NCBI RefSeq assembly: GCF_003417535.1
Contig: NZ_QVLS01000005.1
Location: 69,501-133,500 of the forward strand
Length of the DNA: 64,000 bases
Reading direction: 5' to 3'
Source: Hydrogenophaga borbori
Lineage (GTDB): Bacteria; Pseudomonadota; Gammaproteobacteria; Burkholderiales; Burkholderiaceae_C
The first letter of the stretch is position 1. Every line of letters starts with the position of its first letter. The translations under genes and the position numbers were made by a program. Below, one piece after another: positions 30,428 to 41,610 of this stretch. The notes under the pieces were generated by a model that worked only from the letters and a program-made list of their open reading frames with translations, was not told the DNA's origin and made no database searches.

Positions 30428-30924
30428 TGCAGGGCCGCTTTCACCTGCTCCAGCGCGGCCATGGCGCACTGCTCGTCCAGGTGGCCGCCGGGCGCGCCGC
30501 CCACGCCCACGGCGCCGATCACGTCGTTGCCCGCGCGCACCGGCACGCCGCCGCCGAGCAGCAGGTAGCCGGGGATGTCCTTCAGGTTGGCCGCGGCGGG
30601 GTTCTTCTGCGAGGCCTCCATCATGGCCAGCGTGGTGTTGCGCGCGGAGGCCGAGGTGTAGGCCTTCAGGCGGCTGGCCTCCAGGGTGTGCGGGCCGGCG
30701 TTGTCGGCGCGCTGAACGGCGCGCACGTTGCCGGCGCGGTCCACCACGGTGGCGGTGACGGCATAGCCGCTGGCGCTGCAGGCGGCCACGGTGGCGCTGG
30801 CGATCTGGTTGGCCAGCGCCAGCGAGACGTTGCGCTCGCTGAGGACGGCGCCGCTCTGGGCCTGGGCGAGGGCGCTGGCACCGATCAGAGCGAGGGCCAG
30901 GGCGGTGCGGATGGGGGTGTTCAT
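30424..30924 (-). CDS. GlcG/HbpS-family exported heme-binding-like protein
   Basis: 166 aa. Signal peptide MNTPIRTALALALIGASALAQA followed by a complete GlcG (DUF336) domain: NVSLALANQIASATVAACSA, VTATVVDRAGNVRAVQRADNA, KAYTSASARNTTLAM, GGVPVRAGNDVIGAVGVGGA and GHLDEQCAMAALE. Family members bind heme or corrinoids, or stabilise small ligands, in the periplasm. Co-expressed with the ankyrin gene by a 4-base overlap, and downstream of a two-component pair on the same strand. Confidence 0.87.
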   Translation of the reverse strand: MNTPIRTALALALIGASALAQAQSGAVLSERNVSLALANQIASATVAACSASGYAVTATVVDRAGNVRAVQRADNAGPHTLEASRLKAYTSASARNTTLAMMEASQKNPAAANLKDIPGYLLLGGGVPVRAGNDVIGAVGVGGAPGGHLDEQCAMAALEQVKAALQ

Positions 30925-31020
30925 GAAGCGGGTCTCCGTGAAGGCGTTGCGGTTCGATCAACCGTGCCCGCACTGTAGGAAGCGCCCGCCGCGCGCACCA
31001 TTCGCGCGGCTACGGGCGCG

Positions 31021-31040
31021 GCTGCGTAGAACTACGCAGC
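31021..31040. promoter_or_regulatory. Perfect 9+9 inverted repeat upstream of the GlcG-like gene
   Basis: GCTGCGTAG-AA-CTACGCAGC, symmetrical over all 9 pairs. It overlaps the stop codon of the response regulator and lies 97 bases upstream of the GlcG-like start. With no T tract on either side it looks like a protein-binding site rather than a terminator. A LuxR-type HTH response regulator would be the natural ligand, but this is inference. Confidence 0.55.
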
Positions 31041-31670
31041 GCCCGTCTCGTTCACCAGGGCCGCGTAGCCGCGCACCAGCTGGGCGAGCGAGTCCACGCC
31101 CAGCTTCTCGAACACATGGGCGCGGTGCGTTTCCACCGTGCGCGGCGACAGGTCGAGCGCGCGCGCGATGGCCTTGTTGCTCAGGCCTTCGACGATGAGC
31201 GCGAGCACCTCGCGTTCGCGCGGCGAGAGCTGCTGCCAGCGCTCGCGCGCGGCGCGGTCGGTCTGCGCGCGCTGGCGCAGCTGAACGTGCTGGCGCACGG
31301 CCTGCTGCAGGGCCTCGATCAGGGCCTCGTCGTCCACCGGCTTTTCCAGGAACTCGGCCGCGCCGGCCTTGAAGGCGCGCCGGCACATGTCCACCGTGCC
31401 GTGGCCGGTGAGCATGATCACGGGTTGGTCCACGCCCTGGGCCACCAGCGTGTCGAGCACGCCCAGGCCGCTGATGCCGGGCATGCGCACATCGAGCACG
31501 ATGGCGCCGATGCCGTCGCGCTCGAAGCCGGCGAGGAAGGCGCGCGGATCGGCCCAGGCCACCACGCGCAGGCCCACGGTGCCGATCAGCAGCGCGAGGC
31601 TGTCGCGCACCGCCTCGTCGTCGTCGATCAGGTGCACGGTGGGGGAGAGCGCGTCGCTGGCGGTGTTCAT
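31032..31670 (-). CDS. FixJ-like response regulator (REC + LuxR HTH)
   Basis: 212 aa. N-terminal receiver with acidic pocket HLIDDDEAVRDSL, phosphoacceptor Asp in IVLDVRMPGISGL, MLTGHGTVD and conserved Lys in FLEKPVDD; C-terminal LuxR HTH (LSPREREVLALIVEGLSNKAIA; SPRTVETHRAHVFEKL). Overlaps the kinase stop by ATGA. Target genes unknown; the adjacent palindrome and GlcG-ankyrin pair are candidates. Confidence 0.93.
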   Translation of the reverse strand: MNTASDALSPTVHLIDDDEAVRDSLALLIGTVGLRVVAWADPRAFLAGFERDGIGAIVLDVRMPGISGLGVLDTLVAQGVDQPVIMLTGHGTVDMCRRAFKAGAAEFLEKPVDDEALIEALQQAVRQHVQLRQRAQTDRAARERWQQLSPREREVLALIVEGLSNKAIARALDLSPRTVETHRAHVFEKLGVDSLAQLVRGYAALVNETGAA

Positions 31671-33127
31671 GGCGGGGTTTCGGTGTCGAGCGGCAGGTGC
31701 AGCGAGAACAGCGCGCCACCGCCGGGCGCGGCGCCCGCGCCCAGGCGGCCGCCCTGCGCCTGCGCGAGCGATTCGCTCAGCGTCAGGCCCAGGCCCAGGC
31801 CGCCCTCGCGGGTGCTGAAGAAGGGCTCGAACAGGCGCGGCAGCACCTCGGGCGGCAGGCCCGGGCCGGTGTCGGCCACGTCGAGCACGGCCTGCCCGCC
31901 CTCGCGCCGCACGGCCAGGCGCAGTTCGCGCGGGCCTTCGGCCTGGCGGTCCATGGCCTGCAGGGCGTTGGCGATCAGGTTGTGCACGATCTGATCGATG
32001 GCGATCGGATCGGCCCGCACCACCGCGGGGTCGCTGGCCAGCCAGCGCACGGCCACGCCGCGCCGGTCGATCTCGGGCTGCAGCAGGTGCAGGGCCTCGC
32101 GCACGCAGGCGCCCAGGTCCAGCGCGCGCTGTTCGGCCGCGCCAGCCGGCGGCTGCAGGCCGCGCCGCAGCCGGGCCAGCACCTCGGCCGCGCGGCGCGC
32201 CTGCGCGCCGGCGCGGCCCATGGCCTCGCGCGCGGTGTCCAGCGCGGGCGGTTCGTCGGCCAGCAGGCGCTGCGCGGCCTGCGTGCTGGCCAGCACGGCG
32301 GTCAGGGGCTGGTTCAGCTCGTGCGCCAGGCCGGCCGCGAATTCGCCCATGGCGTTGAGCCGGCCGAGCTGGCCCAGGCGCAGCAGGGCCTCGGCGCGCT
32401 GGCGGGCCTCGCGCAGGCGCAGCGCGTGCGCCAGGGCGGCCAGCCCCGCCAGCACGGTGAGCGCCCAGGCGCCCATGCCAAGCCAGGGCAGTTCGCCCCA
32501 GCCGACCCAGCGCGTGGCCACGGCGTGGAACGGCTGGCTCTCGGCCGCCACCACCTTGTCGAAGTCGAAGCGCCAGCCCTGGGTGAGCGGCAGGCCGGCC
32601 TGCAGGGTATGCGCCTGGCCGTTCCAGCGCAGCGCCACCCGGACCGGGCTGCGCGCGCGGTCCATGGGCCAGTCGGCCTCGGGCACCAGGCCGTCGAGCG
32701 CGATGACCAGCGCGTAGGCGCCACCGCCCGCGGCGCCCAGCACCAGCGTGTAGCGGCCCGTGCCCAGGTCGCCATCGGCCATGGCCCCGCGGCCGCCGGT
32801 GCGCGAGGCCGCCTCGGCGCGCGCCAGCGCCGGCTGCCGCCAGGCCTCGTCCGGCGCGCGCGCGATCACGCTCAGCAGGCGGGGGTAGATCGCGCTCAGG
32901 CGCGGCAAGGCCTCGGCCCGTTCGGGCTCCAGCAGGGCCAGGGTGGCGAGCACCGCGTCGTGCTGCACCACCTGCTGGCTCAGCAGCCGATGCACGATGC
33001 GCGCGTCGGTCTCGAAGGCGGCGCGCTGCGCCTCCAGGCCGCGCTGGGCGATGAACCACGCCCCCAGCAGCGACAGGGCCAGACCTGCCGCGATCCAGTT
33101 CAGCCGGGACATCCACGCGCGTCGCAT
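31667..33127 (-). CDS. Sensor histidine kinase (DctB/FixL-like)
   Basis: 486 aa. Two transmembrane helices ([19 protein letters not shown] near residue 8; [20 protein letters not shown] near 235) enclose a periplasmic sensor domain with [11 protein letters not shown] and [13 protein letters not shown]. Cytoplasmic H-box [16 protein letters not shown]-box [14 protein letters not shown]1 [10 protein letters not shown] and G2 [12 protein letters not shown] are intact. The start at 33127 gives a basic N-terminus; 33112 is also possible. The ligand is unknown. Pairs with the overlapping response regulator. Confidence 0.92.
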   Translation of the reverse strand: MRRAWMSRLNWIAAGLALSLLGAWFIAQRGLEAQRAAFETDARIVHRLLSQQVVQHDAVLATLALLEPERAEALPRLSAIYPRLLSVIARAPDEAWRQPALARAEAASRTGGRGAMADGDLGTGRYTLVLGAAGGGAYALVIALDGLVPEADWPMDRARSPVRVALRWNGQAHTLQAGLPLTQGWRFDFDKVVAAESQPFHAVATRWVGWGELPWLGMGAWALTVLAGLAALAHALRLREARQRAEALLRLGQLGRLNAMGEFAAGLAHELNQPLTAVLASTQAAQRLLADEPPALDTAREAMGRAGAQARRAAEVLARLRRGLQPPAGAAEQRALDLGACVREALHLLQPEIDRRGVAVRWLASDPAVVRADPIAIDQIVHNLIANALQAMDRQAEGPRELRLAVRREGGQAVLDVADTGPGLPPEVLPRLFEPFFSTREGGLGLGLTLSESLAQAQGGRLGAGAAPGGGALFSLHLPLDTETPP

Positions 33128-33180
33128 GGCGGCGATTCTGCAACGTCCGCTGAACCAGGGTTCGGCGGGCCTGGGCCACA

Positions 33181-34116
33181 ATGCCGCGCGTGATCACCCC
33201 GCTGCTCGACCGACTCACGCCGCGCCGCCTGCTGCAGGCCTCGATCGCCGTGGCCCTGCTCACCATCGCGCTGAAGACGGCGGCCTGGTGGCTCACCGGC
33301 TCGGTCGGCCTGCTGTCCGACGCGCTCGAGTCCCTGGTCAACCTGGCGGGCGCGAGCTTCGGCCTGCTCATGGTCACCATCGCCGCGCGCCCGGCCGACG
33401 CCGAGCATCCCTACGGCCACCACAAGGCCGAGTACTTTTCTTCCGGCTTCGAGGGGGTGCTCATCATCGCGGCGGCCGCCGGCATCGTCTGGGCCGCGGT
33501 GGGGCGCCTGCTGCAGCCGCAGCCGCTGGAGCAGCTGGGCCTGGGCCTGTGGCTGTCGGTCATCAGTTCGGTGTTCAACGGCGTGCTGGCCTGGGTGATG
33601 CTGCGCGCCTCGCGCGTGCACCGCTCGGTCGCGCTCGAAGGCGACGCGCGCCACCTGTTCACGGACGTCTGGACCTCGGTCGGCGTGGTGCTGGGCATCG
33701 GCCTGGTCGCCGTCACCGGCTGGCTCTGGCTCGACCCCGTGCTGGCCATCCTGGTGGCGCTCAACATCCTGCGCGAGGGCCTGCACCTCATCAAGGACGC
33801 CTCGCAGGGCCTCATGGACGAAGCGCTCGACCCCGAGCTGCAGTCCAGCATCGAGCGCGTGCTGGCGGGCTTTGCCCAGAAGCAACCACTGGTGCGCTTC
33901 GACCACGTCACCACGCGCAAGGCCGGCCAGCGCCGCTTCGCCGACCTGCACATGCACCTGCCCGCCGCCTGGCCGCTGGGCCGCGCGGCGGCGCTGCGCG
34001 GCGAGGTGGAGCAGGCGCTGATGCAGGCCGTGCCCGGCCTGCGCGCCAGCATCCAGCTGCTGCCCACCGGCGTGGAAGCGCTGGCCGTCAAGGAACCCGA
34101 GGAGACCCTCCAGTGA
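33181..34116 (+). CDS. Cation diffusion facilitator transporter
   Basis: 311 aa. Six-helix CDF fold with the metal-site motif [17 protein letters not shown] (D/E ligands of helix II), [14 protein letters not shown], and helix [17 protein letters not shown]-terminal cytoplasmic domain begins near 215 ([16 protein letters not shown]). Exports divalent metal, most likely Zn, Fe or Mn, by proton antiport. The last codons overlap the GTG start of dtd. Confidence 0.92.
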   Translation: MPRVITPLLDRLTPRRLLQASIAVALLTIALKTAAWWLTGSVGLLSDALESLVNLAGASFGLLMVTIAARPADAEHPYGHHKAEYFSSGFEGVLIIAAAAGIVWAAVGRLLQPQPLEQLGLGLWLSVISSVFNGVLAWVMLRASRVHRSVALEGDARHLFTDVWTSVGVVLGIGLVAVTGWLWLDPVLAILVALNILREGLHLIKDASQGLMDEALDPELQSSIERVLAGFAQKQPLVRFDHVTTRKAGQRRFADLHMHLPAAWPLGRAAALRGEVEQALMQAVPGLRASIQLLPTGVEALAVKEPEETLQ

Positions 34117-34556
34117 TTGCCCTGCTGCAACGCGTGAGCCAGGCCCGTGTCGACATCGCCGGCCAGACCGTGGGCGCCATCGGGCCCGGCCTGCTGGCGC
34201 TGGTCTGCGCCGAGCCCGCCGATACGCCGGCCGTGGGCCTGAAGCTGCTCAACAAGGTGCTCAAGCTGCGCGTCTTTGCCGACGGCGCCGGCAAGATGAA
34301 CCTCAGCCTGCAGGACGTGGGCGGCGGCCTGCTCATCGTCAGCCAGTTCACCCTGGCGGCCGACACCTCGGGTGGCAACCGCCCGGGCTTTACCCACGCC
34401 GCGCCGCCCGCGCTCGGCGAATCGCTCTACGATGCCTTCGTGGCCGCCGCGCGCGCCGCGCATCCCCAGGTGGCCACCGGCCGCTTCGGTGCCGACATGC
34501 AGGTGCACCTGGTGAACGACGGGCCGGTGACGATCCCGATGCGCCTGACGGCCTGA
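34113..34556 (+). CDS. dtd: D-aminoacyl-tRNA deacylase
   Basis: 147 aa. [20 protein letters not shown] at the N-terminus, substrate loop [17 protein letters not shown] and the C-terminal [18 protein letters not shown] are the hallmarks of DTD, which removes D-amino acids from mischarged tRNAs. GTG at 34113 overlaps the CDF stop (GTGA); no ATG is available and family alignment starts here. Confidence 0.95.
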   Translation: MIALLQRVSQARVDIAGQTVGAIGPGLLALVCAEPADTPAVGLKLLNKVLKLRVFADGAGKMNLSLQDVGGGLLIVSQFTLAADTSGGNRPGFTHAAPPALGESLYDAFVAAARAAHPQVATGRFGADMQVHLVNDGPVTIPMRLTA

Positions 34557-34593
34557 GCCCGCGCCGGTGCCCGGGCGCTTTCAGGAGGACCGC

Positions 34594-36390
34594 TTGCACA
34601 CCCCCGCCGCCCCCGCATCCGAGGCCCGCGCCCACCTGCTGGTGGGGGCCTTGCAGGCCGCTCTGGCCTACGCCCTCTACGAGACCGCGCGCCGCGGCGC
34701 CTGGCCGGCCACCGAGGCCGTGGCCTTCATGCCGCTGTTCCTGCTGATGGCGCTGGCGCCGCTGGGCTTCTACCTCGCCAGCGCGGCCCCGCTGCAGCGC
34801 CGCGTGGCCATCGCACTCGGCGTGGGCGCGCTGGCCCTGGCCATCGGGGCCTACCACGGGCTGACCGTGGGCGGGCTGGCCGAGCGCGCGCGCGAGCAGG
34901 CGCCTTTCCGCGAGGAAGACTACCTGCGGCCCACCTTCGTGCTGGGCCTGGCGCTCATGGTCGCCGTGCCCGCCGCCGCCGTGGCGCGCGAGGGCCGCGT
35001 GCGCTACGAGTCCTGGTTCGACGCCTTGCTGCACAACACCCTGCTGCTGGCGCAGGGCGGGCTGGTCACCGGCCTGTTCTGGCTGGTGATGTTCAGCGCG
35101 GCGGCGCTGTTTCGCCTGGTGCGCCTGCCCTTCCTGGGCGAGCTCATCGAACGCGGCGCGTTCTGGATTCCCGCCACCACGCTGGTGTTTTCCTATGGCG
35201 TGTCGCTGGCGGTCACGCAGCGCACCGTGGCGCGCTTCCTGTTCGAGCGGCTCACGCAGCTGTGCGGCTGGATCTACCCGCTGGCGGGCGCATTGGGCGT
35301 GGCCTTCGTGGCGAGCTGGCTGGTGCAGGGTGTCGAGCCCTTGTTGCAGACGCGGCGCGCGGCCTTCCTGCTGCTGTGGTTCGCGGTGCTGTGCGTGCTG
35401 CTGGTCAACGCCAGTTCGCGCGGCGGGCTGGACGCGCCGCGCTACCCGCGCTGGCTGCGCCGCGCCCTGTCGACCGGCCTTCTGGTGCTGCTGCCCATGG
35501 TGGCGGTGGCGCTGTACGCGCTGGGCCTGCGCATCGGCCAGTACGGCTGGACGGTGGACCGTCTCTGGGGCCTGTTCGTGGCGGTCGTGGTGGCGGTGTT
35601 CGCGCTGGGCTACACGCTCAACGCCATGGCCGAGTGGCTGGGCCGTGCCGAACGCTGCCTGGTGCCCGCCACCAACGCCGTGGCCGCGGCGGTGGTGGTG
35701 CTGGGCATCCTGGCGTTGCTGGGCGGCGCCATCGACCCGCGCCGCGTGAGCGTGAACGACCAGCTGCAGCGCCTGGCGCGGGGCACCAGCGACGAGCAGG
35801 ACCCGATCCGCTACCTCGCGCGCGAGGGCGGCGTGTTCGGCCGGCGCGCCCTGCAGGCCCTGGCCGCCGACGACCCGGTGTTCGGCGGCGTGCCTGCCGC
35901 GCGCCAGGCGCTGGCGCGCGACGCCCTGAGCGACCCGACGACGCGGCGCGAGCGCCTGGCCGAACGGTTGCGCGCCCTGCCGGTGTTCCCGCCGGGCGCC
36001 ACGGCGCCGCCGGCGCTGCTGGAGGCCCTGGCGCGCGACGGCGGCCTGCCGGGCGCCTGCGAGGCCCAGACCTGCCTCATCTGGCGCCTGCCGCCCGAGG
36101 TGTTGGGCGATGGGGCCTATGCGCTGCTCGCGCGCCAGGCGCCGGGCGCGCGCGAGGCGGGCGGCGCGCGCATCTGGCGGGCCGACGGGCGCGGGCAGTG
36201 GGCCGTGCGCGGCCACCTGCCCGACCAGGGCCTGGACACGAACTGCGCGCCGCAGGCCGGCCACCAGGCCCTGTTCGACGCCGTGCGCGAGGGCCGGGTG
36301 GACCTGCTGGTGCCACCCGGGCGCGACCTGGGCGCCGGCGGCCTGCGCTTTCCGGTGCAGCGCTGGGACGGCGCGCGCGACTGCGGTTGA
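34594..36390 (+). CDS. DUF4153 multi-span membrane protein
   Basis: 598 aa. About ten hydrophobic helices in the N-terminal 400 residues (AVAFMPLFLLMALAPLGFYL; GLVTGLFWLVMFSAAALF; LWGLFVAVVVAVFALGY) and a hydrophilic C-terminal domain of about 200 residues (QLQRLARGTSDEQDPIRYLA), as in DUF4153 proteins. TTG at 34594 is chosen because AGGAGG lies 5 bases upstream; the in-frame GTG at 34567 has no such site. Function unknown. Confidence 0.82.
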   Translation: MHTPAAPASEARAHLLVGALQAALAYALYETARRGAWPATEAVAFMPLFLLMALAPLGFYLASAAPLQRRVAIALGVGALALAIGAYHGLTVGGLAERAREQAPFREEDYLRPTFVLGLALMVAVPAAAVAREGRVRYESWFDALLHNTLLLAQGGLVTGLFWLVMFSAAALFRLVRLPFLGELIERGAFWIPATTLVFSYGVSLAVTQRTVARFLFERLTQLCGWIYPLAGALGVAFVASWLVQGVEPLLQTRRAAFLLLWFAVLCVLLVNASSRGGLDAPRYPRWLRRALSTGLLVLLPMVAVALYALGLRIGQYGWTVDRLWGLFVAVVVAVFALGYTLNAMAEWLGRAERCLVPATNAVAAAVVVLGILALLGGAIDPRRVSVNDQLQRLARGTSDEQDPIRYLAREGGVFGRRALQALAADDPVFGGVPAARQALARDALSDPTTRRERLAERLRALPVFPPGATAPPALLEALARDGGLPGACEAQTCLIWRLPPEVLGDGAYALLARQAPGAREAGGARIWRADGRGQWAVRGHLPDQGLDTNCAPQAGHQALFDAVREGRVDLLVPPGRDLGAGGLRFPVQRWDGARDCG

Positions 36391-36418
36391 GCCACCGTCG
36401 CGCGCCCGTCGCGTGGGA

Positions 36419-36748
36419 TCAGGGCTCGCGCACGTCCTTGCTGGGGCCGTTGGTCTTCACCGAGTCGATGCCGTTCTGGCGCGCGGCCTCGGAGGCGTAC
36501 ATCTGGCTGGTGCCGATGACCTGGCCGTTCGAGGCCTTCAGGTTGAAGTAGGGGCTGCCGTCGCTGGCCGTCTTGAGCTCGTAGCGCTCGCTCAGCGGCG
36601 AGTTTTTCTGCACCGACTCGATGCCGCCCTGGGCCGAGGGCTTGGCCTCGTACTGCTCGCTGCGCAGGATCACCTGCGCGTTGCCCGCCTTGAGCACGAA
36701 GGAATACTGACCTTTGCCGTTCTTCGTGAGTTCGTACCAGCCTGCCAT
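36419..36748 (-). CDS. YegP-family protein (two DUF1508 repeats)
   Basis: 109 aa. Two tandem DUF1508 units: WYELTKNGKGQYSFVLKAGN...GGIESVQKNS and RYELKTASDGSPYFNLKASN...NGIDSVKTN. Small basic/neutral protein of unknown function, often abundant under stress. ATG at 36748 follows GGAGCG. Alone, facing the DUF4153 gene. Confidence 0.92.
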   Translation of the reverse strand: MAGWYELTKNGKGQYSFVLKAGNAQVILRSEQYEAKPSAQGGIESVQKNSPLSERYELKTASDGSPYFNLKASNGQVIGTSQMYASEAARQNGIDSVKTNGPSKDVREP

Positions 36749-36837
36749 GGACGCTCCTCGGTTGGGGTGGATGACCAGCCCATGCTAGCGAGCGGGCGGG
36801 GCGGCCGGCCGCCGTGCCCCGGCGTTTTGCTGGGGAT

Positions 36838-37320
36838 TTACCCGGGCTTGCGGGGGCGGCGCGATCGGGCGTAGGGATCGGGCTGGCCCAGCGCGGCCAG
36901 CACCTCGGTCTCGCGCGCCTCCATGGCCTCGGCGTCGGCCTCGCTGGTTTCGTGGTCCCAGCCCTGGGCGTGTAGCGCGCCGTGCACCAGCAGGTGCGCG
37001 TAGTGCTCGGCCAGGGGCTTCTTCATCTGTTTCGCTTCGGCCGCCACCACCGGCGCGCACAGCACCAGGTCGGCCATCACCAGGGGCTCCTGGGCGTAGT
37101 CGAAGGTGAGCACGTTGGTGGCGTAGTCGCGGCCGCGGTAGTCGCGGTTGAGGGCCTGGCCCTCCTCAGCGTCGACGATGCGCACGGTGAGTTCGGCGTC
37201 GCCATCGAGCGCGCGGCGCAGGCAGCGCGCCACGAAGGCGCGCGGCAGCGCGGCGCGGTGTTCGGTCACGCCGTCGAAGCGCGCGAACTGCAGCGAAAGG
37301 GTGAGCGCGGGCAGGGCCAT
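36838..37320 (-). CDS. ybeY: Endoribonuclease YbeY
   Basis: 160 aa. Zinc-binding signature [11 protein letters not shown] (His, His, His) and the preceding [18 protein letters not shown] identify YbeY, which acts in 16S rRNA maturation and ribosome quality control. The basic C-terminal tail ([12 protein letters not shown]) is typical. It normally clusters with phoH; here a MliC-like lipoprotein gene lies between and overlaps its start (TGATG). Confidence 0.96.
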   Translation of the reverse strand: MALPALTLSLQFARFDGVTEHRAALPRAFVARCLRRALDGDAELTVRIVDAEEGQALNRDYRGRDYATNVLTFDYAQEPLVMADLVLCAPVVAAEAKQMKKPLAEHYAHLLVHGALHAQGWDHETSEADAEAMEARETEVLAALGQPDPYARSRRPRKPG

Positions 37321-37754
37321 CAGCTGGCCGCCTTGCCGGCGTTGAGGGAGGGGATCGAGCGGCAGTTGGCCAGCAGCGTGCGCTCCTGTGCCGTGTGGTC
37401 GGCCGCCAGGAAGCTCAGGAAGCCTTCCTCGCCCTTGGTGTTCCAGCGCAGGCTGTGCTGTTCGTCCAGCGCGATGTAGCGCACACCCGAAGCGCTGGGC
37501 CGGCTCTTGAGCAGCGCCGTGCGGCCCTGGTGGTGCAGCGCCGCGAAGCTGTCGCCATGGCCGAACTCCAGGTAGGCCACCTCGATTTCGGCGCCGCCCT
37601 CGCAGCGGTAGCGCACGGTCTCGCTGCTGTAGCCCGGGCCCTGAATGCTGCCCTGGGTGGCGGGCGCCGACGGGTGCTGGTGCAGCGCGCAGCCGCCGGC
37701 CAGCAGGGCGGCGGCGAGCGGGGCGGCGAGGGTGAGCGGTCTGATCGGTGGCAT
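37320..37754 (-). CDS. MliC-family lipoprotein (lysozyme inhibitor type)
   Basis: 144 aa. Lipoprotein signal with lipobox LAGGC (Cys22), then a MliC-like domain: [49 protein letters not shown], and a final Cys (LLANCRS) to pair with the first. Family members inhibit C-type lysozyme. Lies between phoH (28 bases) and ybeY (1-base overlap). Confidence 0.82.
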   Translation of the reverse strand: MPPIRPLTLAAPLAAALLAGGCALHQHPSAPATQGSIQGPGYSSETVRYRCEGGAEIEVAYLEFGHGDSFAALHHQGRTALLKSRPSASGVRYIALDEQHSLRWNTKGEEGFLSFLAADHTAQERTLLANCRSIPSLNAGKAAS

Positions 37755-37782
37755 GCGGGTCCTCCCTGGGGGTTGGCGCGGG

Positions 37783-38754
<972 letters not shown>

Positions 38755-38788
38755 GCCGATAATCCCGAAGAAAAAGAGGGCCCCCAAC

Positions 38789-38803
38789 CCTGGCTTCGCC
38801 AGG
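38789..38803. other. Hairpin between phoH and ruvA
   Basis: CCTGGC-TTC-GCCAGG. On the minus strand it is followed by CTCTTTTTCTT about 20 bases on, within the phoH leader. It could be a repeat remnant or a leader structure; too distant from the T tract for a good terminator. Confidence 0.3.
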
Positions 38804-38862
38804 CCCCTGCGAGGGGCGCGGTCGTTCCTGGGGCGACCCGGCGAACGACCAAAAGGACACCG

Positions 38863-39438
38863 ATGATAGGCAAGTTGAGCGGCACGCTGCTGGAGAAGAA
38901 CCCGCCCCAGATCCTGCTGGACTGCCATGGCGTGGGCTACGAGGTGGACGTGCCCATGAGCACCTTCTACCACCTGCCCGCCAGCGGCGAGCGGGTCTCG
39001 CTGCTGACGCACTTCGTGGTGCGCGAGGACGCGCAGATCCTCTACGGCTTCGCCACCGCGCCCGAGCGCGACGCCTTTCGCCAGCTCATCAAGATCAGTG
39101 GCGTGGGCCCGCGCACCGCGCTGGCGGTGCTCTCGGGCCTGTCGGTGAACGACCTGGCCCAGGCCGTGAGCACGCAGGAGACCGGGCGCATCGTCAAGGT
39201 GCCCGGCATCGGCAAGAAGACGGCCGAGCGGCTGCTGCTGGAGCTCAAGGGCAAGCTCGGCGTGGACCTGGGCCTTCCCGCGGGCGCTGCGCGCAGCGAT
39301 GCCCAGGCCGATATCCAGCAGGCCCTCATGGCCCTGGGCTACAACGAGAAAGACGCCACCGCCGCGCTCAAGGCCCTGCCGGCCGAGGTGGGCGTGGCCG
39401 AGGGCATCAAGCTGGCGCTGAAGGCGCTGGCCAAATAA
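38863..39438 (+). CDS. ruvA: Holliday junction helicase subunit RuvA
   Basis: 191 aa. N-terminal OB domain ([19 protein letters not shown]), helix-hairpin-helix pair ([39 protein letters not shown]) and C-terminal RuvB-contact domain ([20 protein letters not shown]). ATG with AAGGA upstream. Stop and ruvB start abut (TAAATG). Binds the four-way junction and loads RuvB. Confidence 0.97.
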   Translation: MIGKLSGTLLEKNPPQILLDCHGVGYEVDVPMSTFYHLPASGERVSLLTHFVVREDAQILYGFATAPERDAFRQLIKISGVGPRTALAVLSGLSVNDLAQAVSTQETGRIVKVPGIGKKTAERLLLELKGKLGVDLGLPAGAARSDAQADIQQALMALGYNEKDATAALKALPAEVGVAEGIKLALKALAK

Positions 39439-40497
<1,059 letters not shown>

Positions 40498-40512
40498 GCC
40501 GCCCAACCCGCC

Positions 40513-41595
40513 ATGTCCAACGCGCCGACCCCCGCTCCCCCGGACACCGCGGCGCTGGCCAGCGCCACCGAGGCGCTGTACCGCGCGGCGCTGGGCCCGG
40601 GCCGCACGGCCGACTACCTGCCGGTGTTTGCGCGCTTCGACGAGCGCGGCCTGGCGGGCACGCACTGGAACCACGCGGCGGCCTGGCTGAACCTGAACTG
40701 GCTGCTGTACCGGCGGCTGTGGCGCCAGGCCCTGCTGTACGCCCTGGCCCTGGCCGCCGCGCTGGGGCTGTGTTGGTGGGCGCGGGGTTTCATGGCGGCC
40801 TGGCCGGCGGGCGTGCGCTGGGGCCTGCTGGCCTCGATCGGCGTGCTGGCGGTGGTGGTGCCCGGCTGGTGGGGCACGGCCTGGCTGCACGCCGACGTGC
40901 GCCAGCGCATGACCCAGGCCGTGCGCCGCGCGCGAACGGTGCAGGAGGCCTGCGGCCTGTTGCAGCGCGGCGGGCCGGGGCGCTGGGTCTGGGTGCTGGC
41001 GTTGCTGGCCCAGGTGGCGTTGCTGGGCACGCTGGGGCTGCGCACGGGTGGTGGCCCCGTGGCGGCCGCGCCCGAGCCGGTGCTGGCGCCGCAGGGGGTG
41101 GCCGGGGCGCCGGCGGCCTCCCCGCCCGTACCCGCGGCCGCGCCCGCGCCGCCGCCGTCCACCGAGGGCGTGATCGAGCCCGTGTCGCCGGTGTCCCCCG
41201 CTGTCCCCCCCGGTGGGGCGGTGGTGGTGGGCACGGTGACCTCGGCGGCGCCCACGCCGGCCCCGGCCCTGGCGACGCCCGCAGCGGCGGCGCCTGCTGC
41301 CGCGCCGCCGGCCCCCGGCGCGAGCGGCGACAGCGCCGGCCCCACCGACGCGCCGCGCCCCCGCTGGCACGGCCACGGCGTCAACGTGGGCATCTTTGGC
41401 GACCCGGCCAACGCCGAGCGCGCGGCCACGCGGCTGCGCCAGGCCGGCCTGCCGGTGCGCAGCGACCCGGTGGAGTCGGCGCGCGGCCCGCTCACGCGCG
41501 TGCGCGTCGGCCCGTTCGAGACGCGCGAGCAGGCCGAGACCGCGGCCGAGACCGTGCGCAACCTGGGCCTGGAGGCCCGCGTGTTCGGCCCCTGA
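40513..41595 (+). CDS. DUF2628-like membrane protein with C-terminal SPOR domain
   Basis: 360 aa. Residues about 45-125 resemble DUF2628 (GTHWNHAAAWLNLNWLLYRR then LALAAALGLCWWARGFM and VRWGLLASIGVLAVVVPGWW); a further helix lies near 165 (WVWVLALLAQVALLGTLGL). A long Ala/Pro-rich linker leads to a SPOR domain (NVGIFGDPANAERAATRLRQ; RVRVGPFETREQAETAAE), which binds denuded septal peptidoglycan. An inner-membrane protein with periplasmic SPOR, maybe divisional. Follows ruvB by 15 bases. Confidence 0.8.
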   Translation: MSNAPTPAPPDTAALASATEALYRAALGPGRTADYLPVFARFDERGLAGTHWNHAAAWLNLNWLLYRRLWRQALLYALALAAALGLCWWARGFMAAWPAGVRWGLLASIGVLAVVVPGWWGTAWLHADVRQRMTQAVRRARTVQEACGLLQRGGPGRWVWVLALLAQVALLGTLGLRTGGGPVAAAPEPVLAPQGVAGAPAASPPVPAAAPAPPPSTEGVIEPVSPVSPAVPPGGAVVVGTVTSAAPTPAPALATPAAAAPAAAPPAPGASGDSAGPTDAPRPRWHGHGVNVGIFGDPANAERAATRLRQAGLPVRSDPVESARGPLTRVRVGPFETREQAETAAETVRNLGLEARVFGP

Positions 41596-41610
41596 GGGCG
41601 CGCCGGCCGC

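Noticed and set aside
38789..38803. Hairpin upstream of phoH as an attenuator
   Set aside because: The T tract is some 20 bases from the stem and no leader peptide is visible; kept only as an unexplained hairpin.
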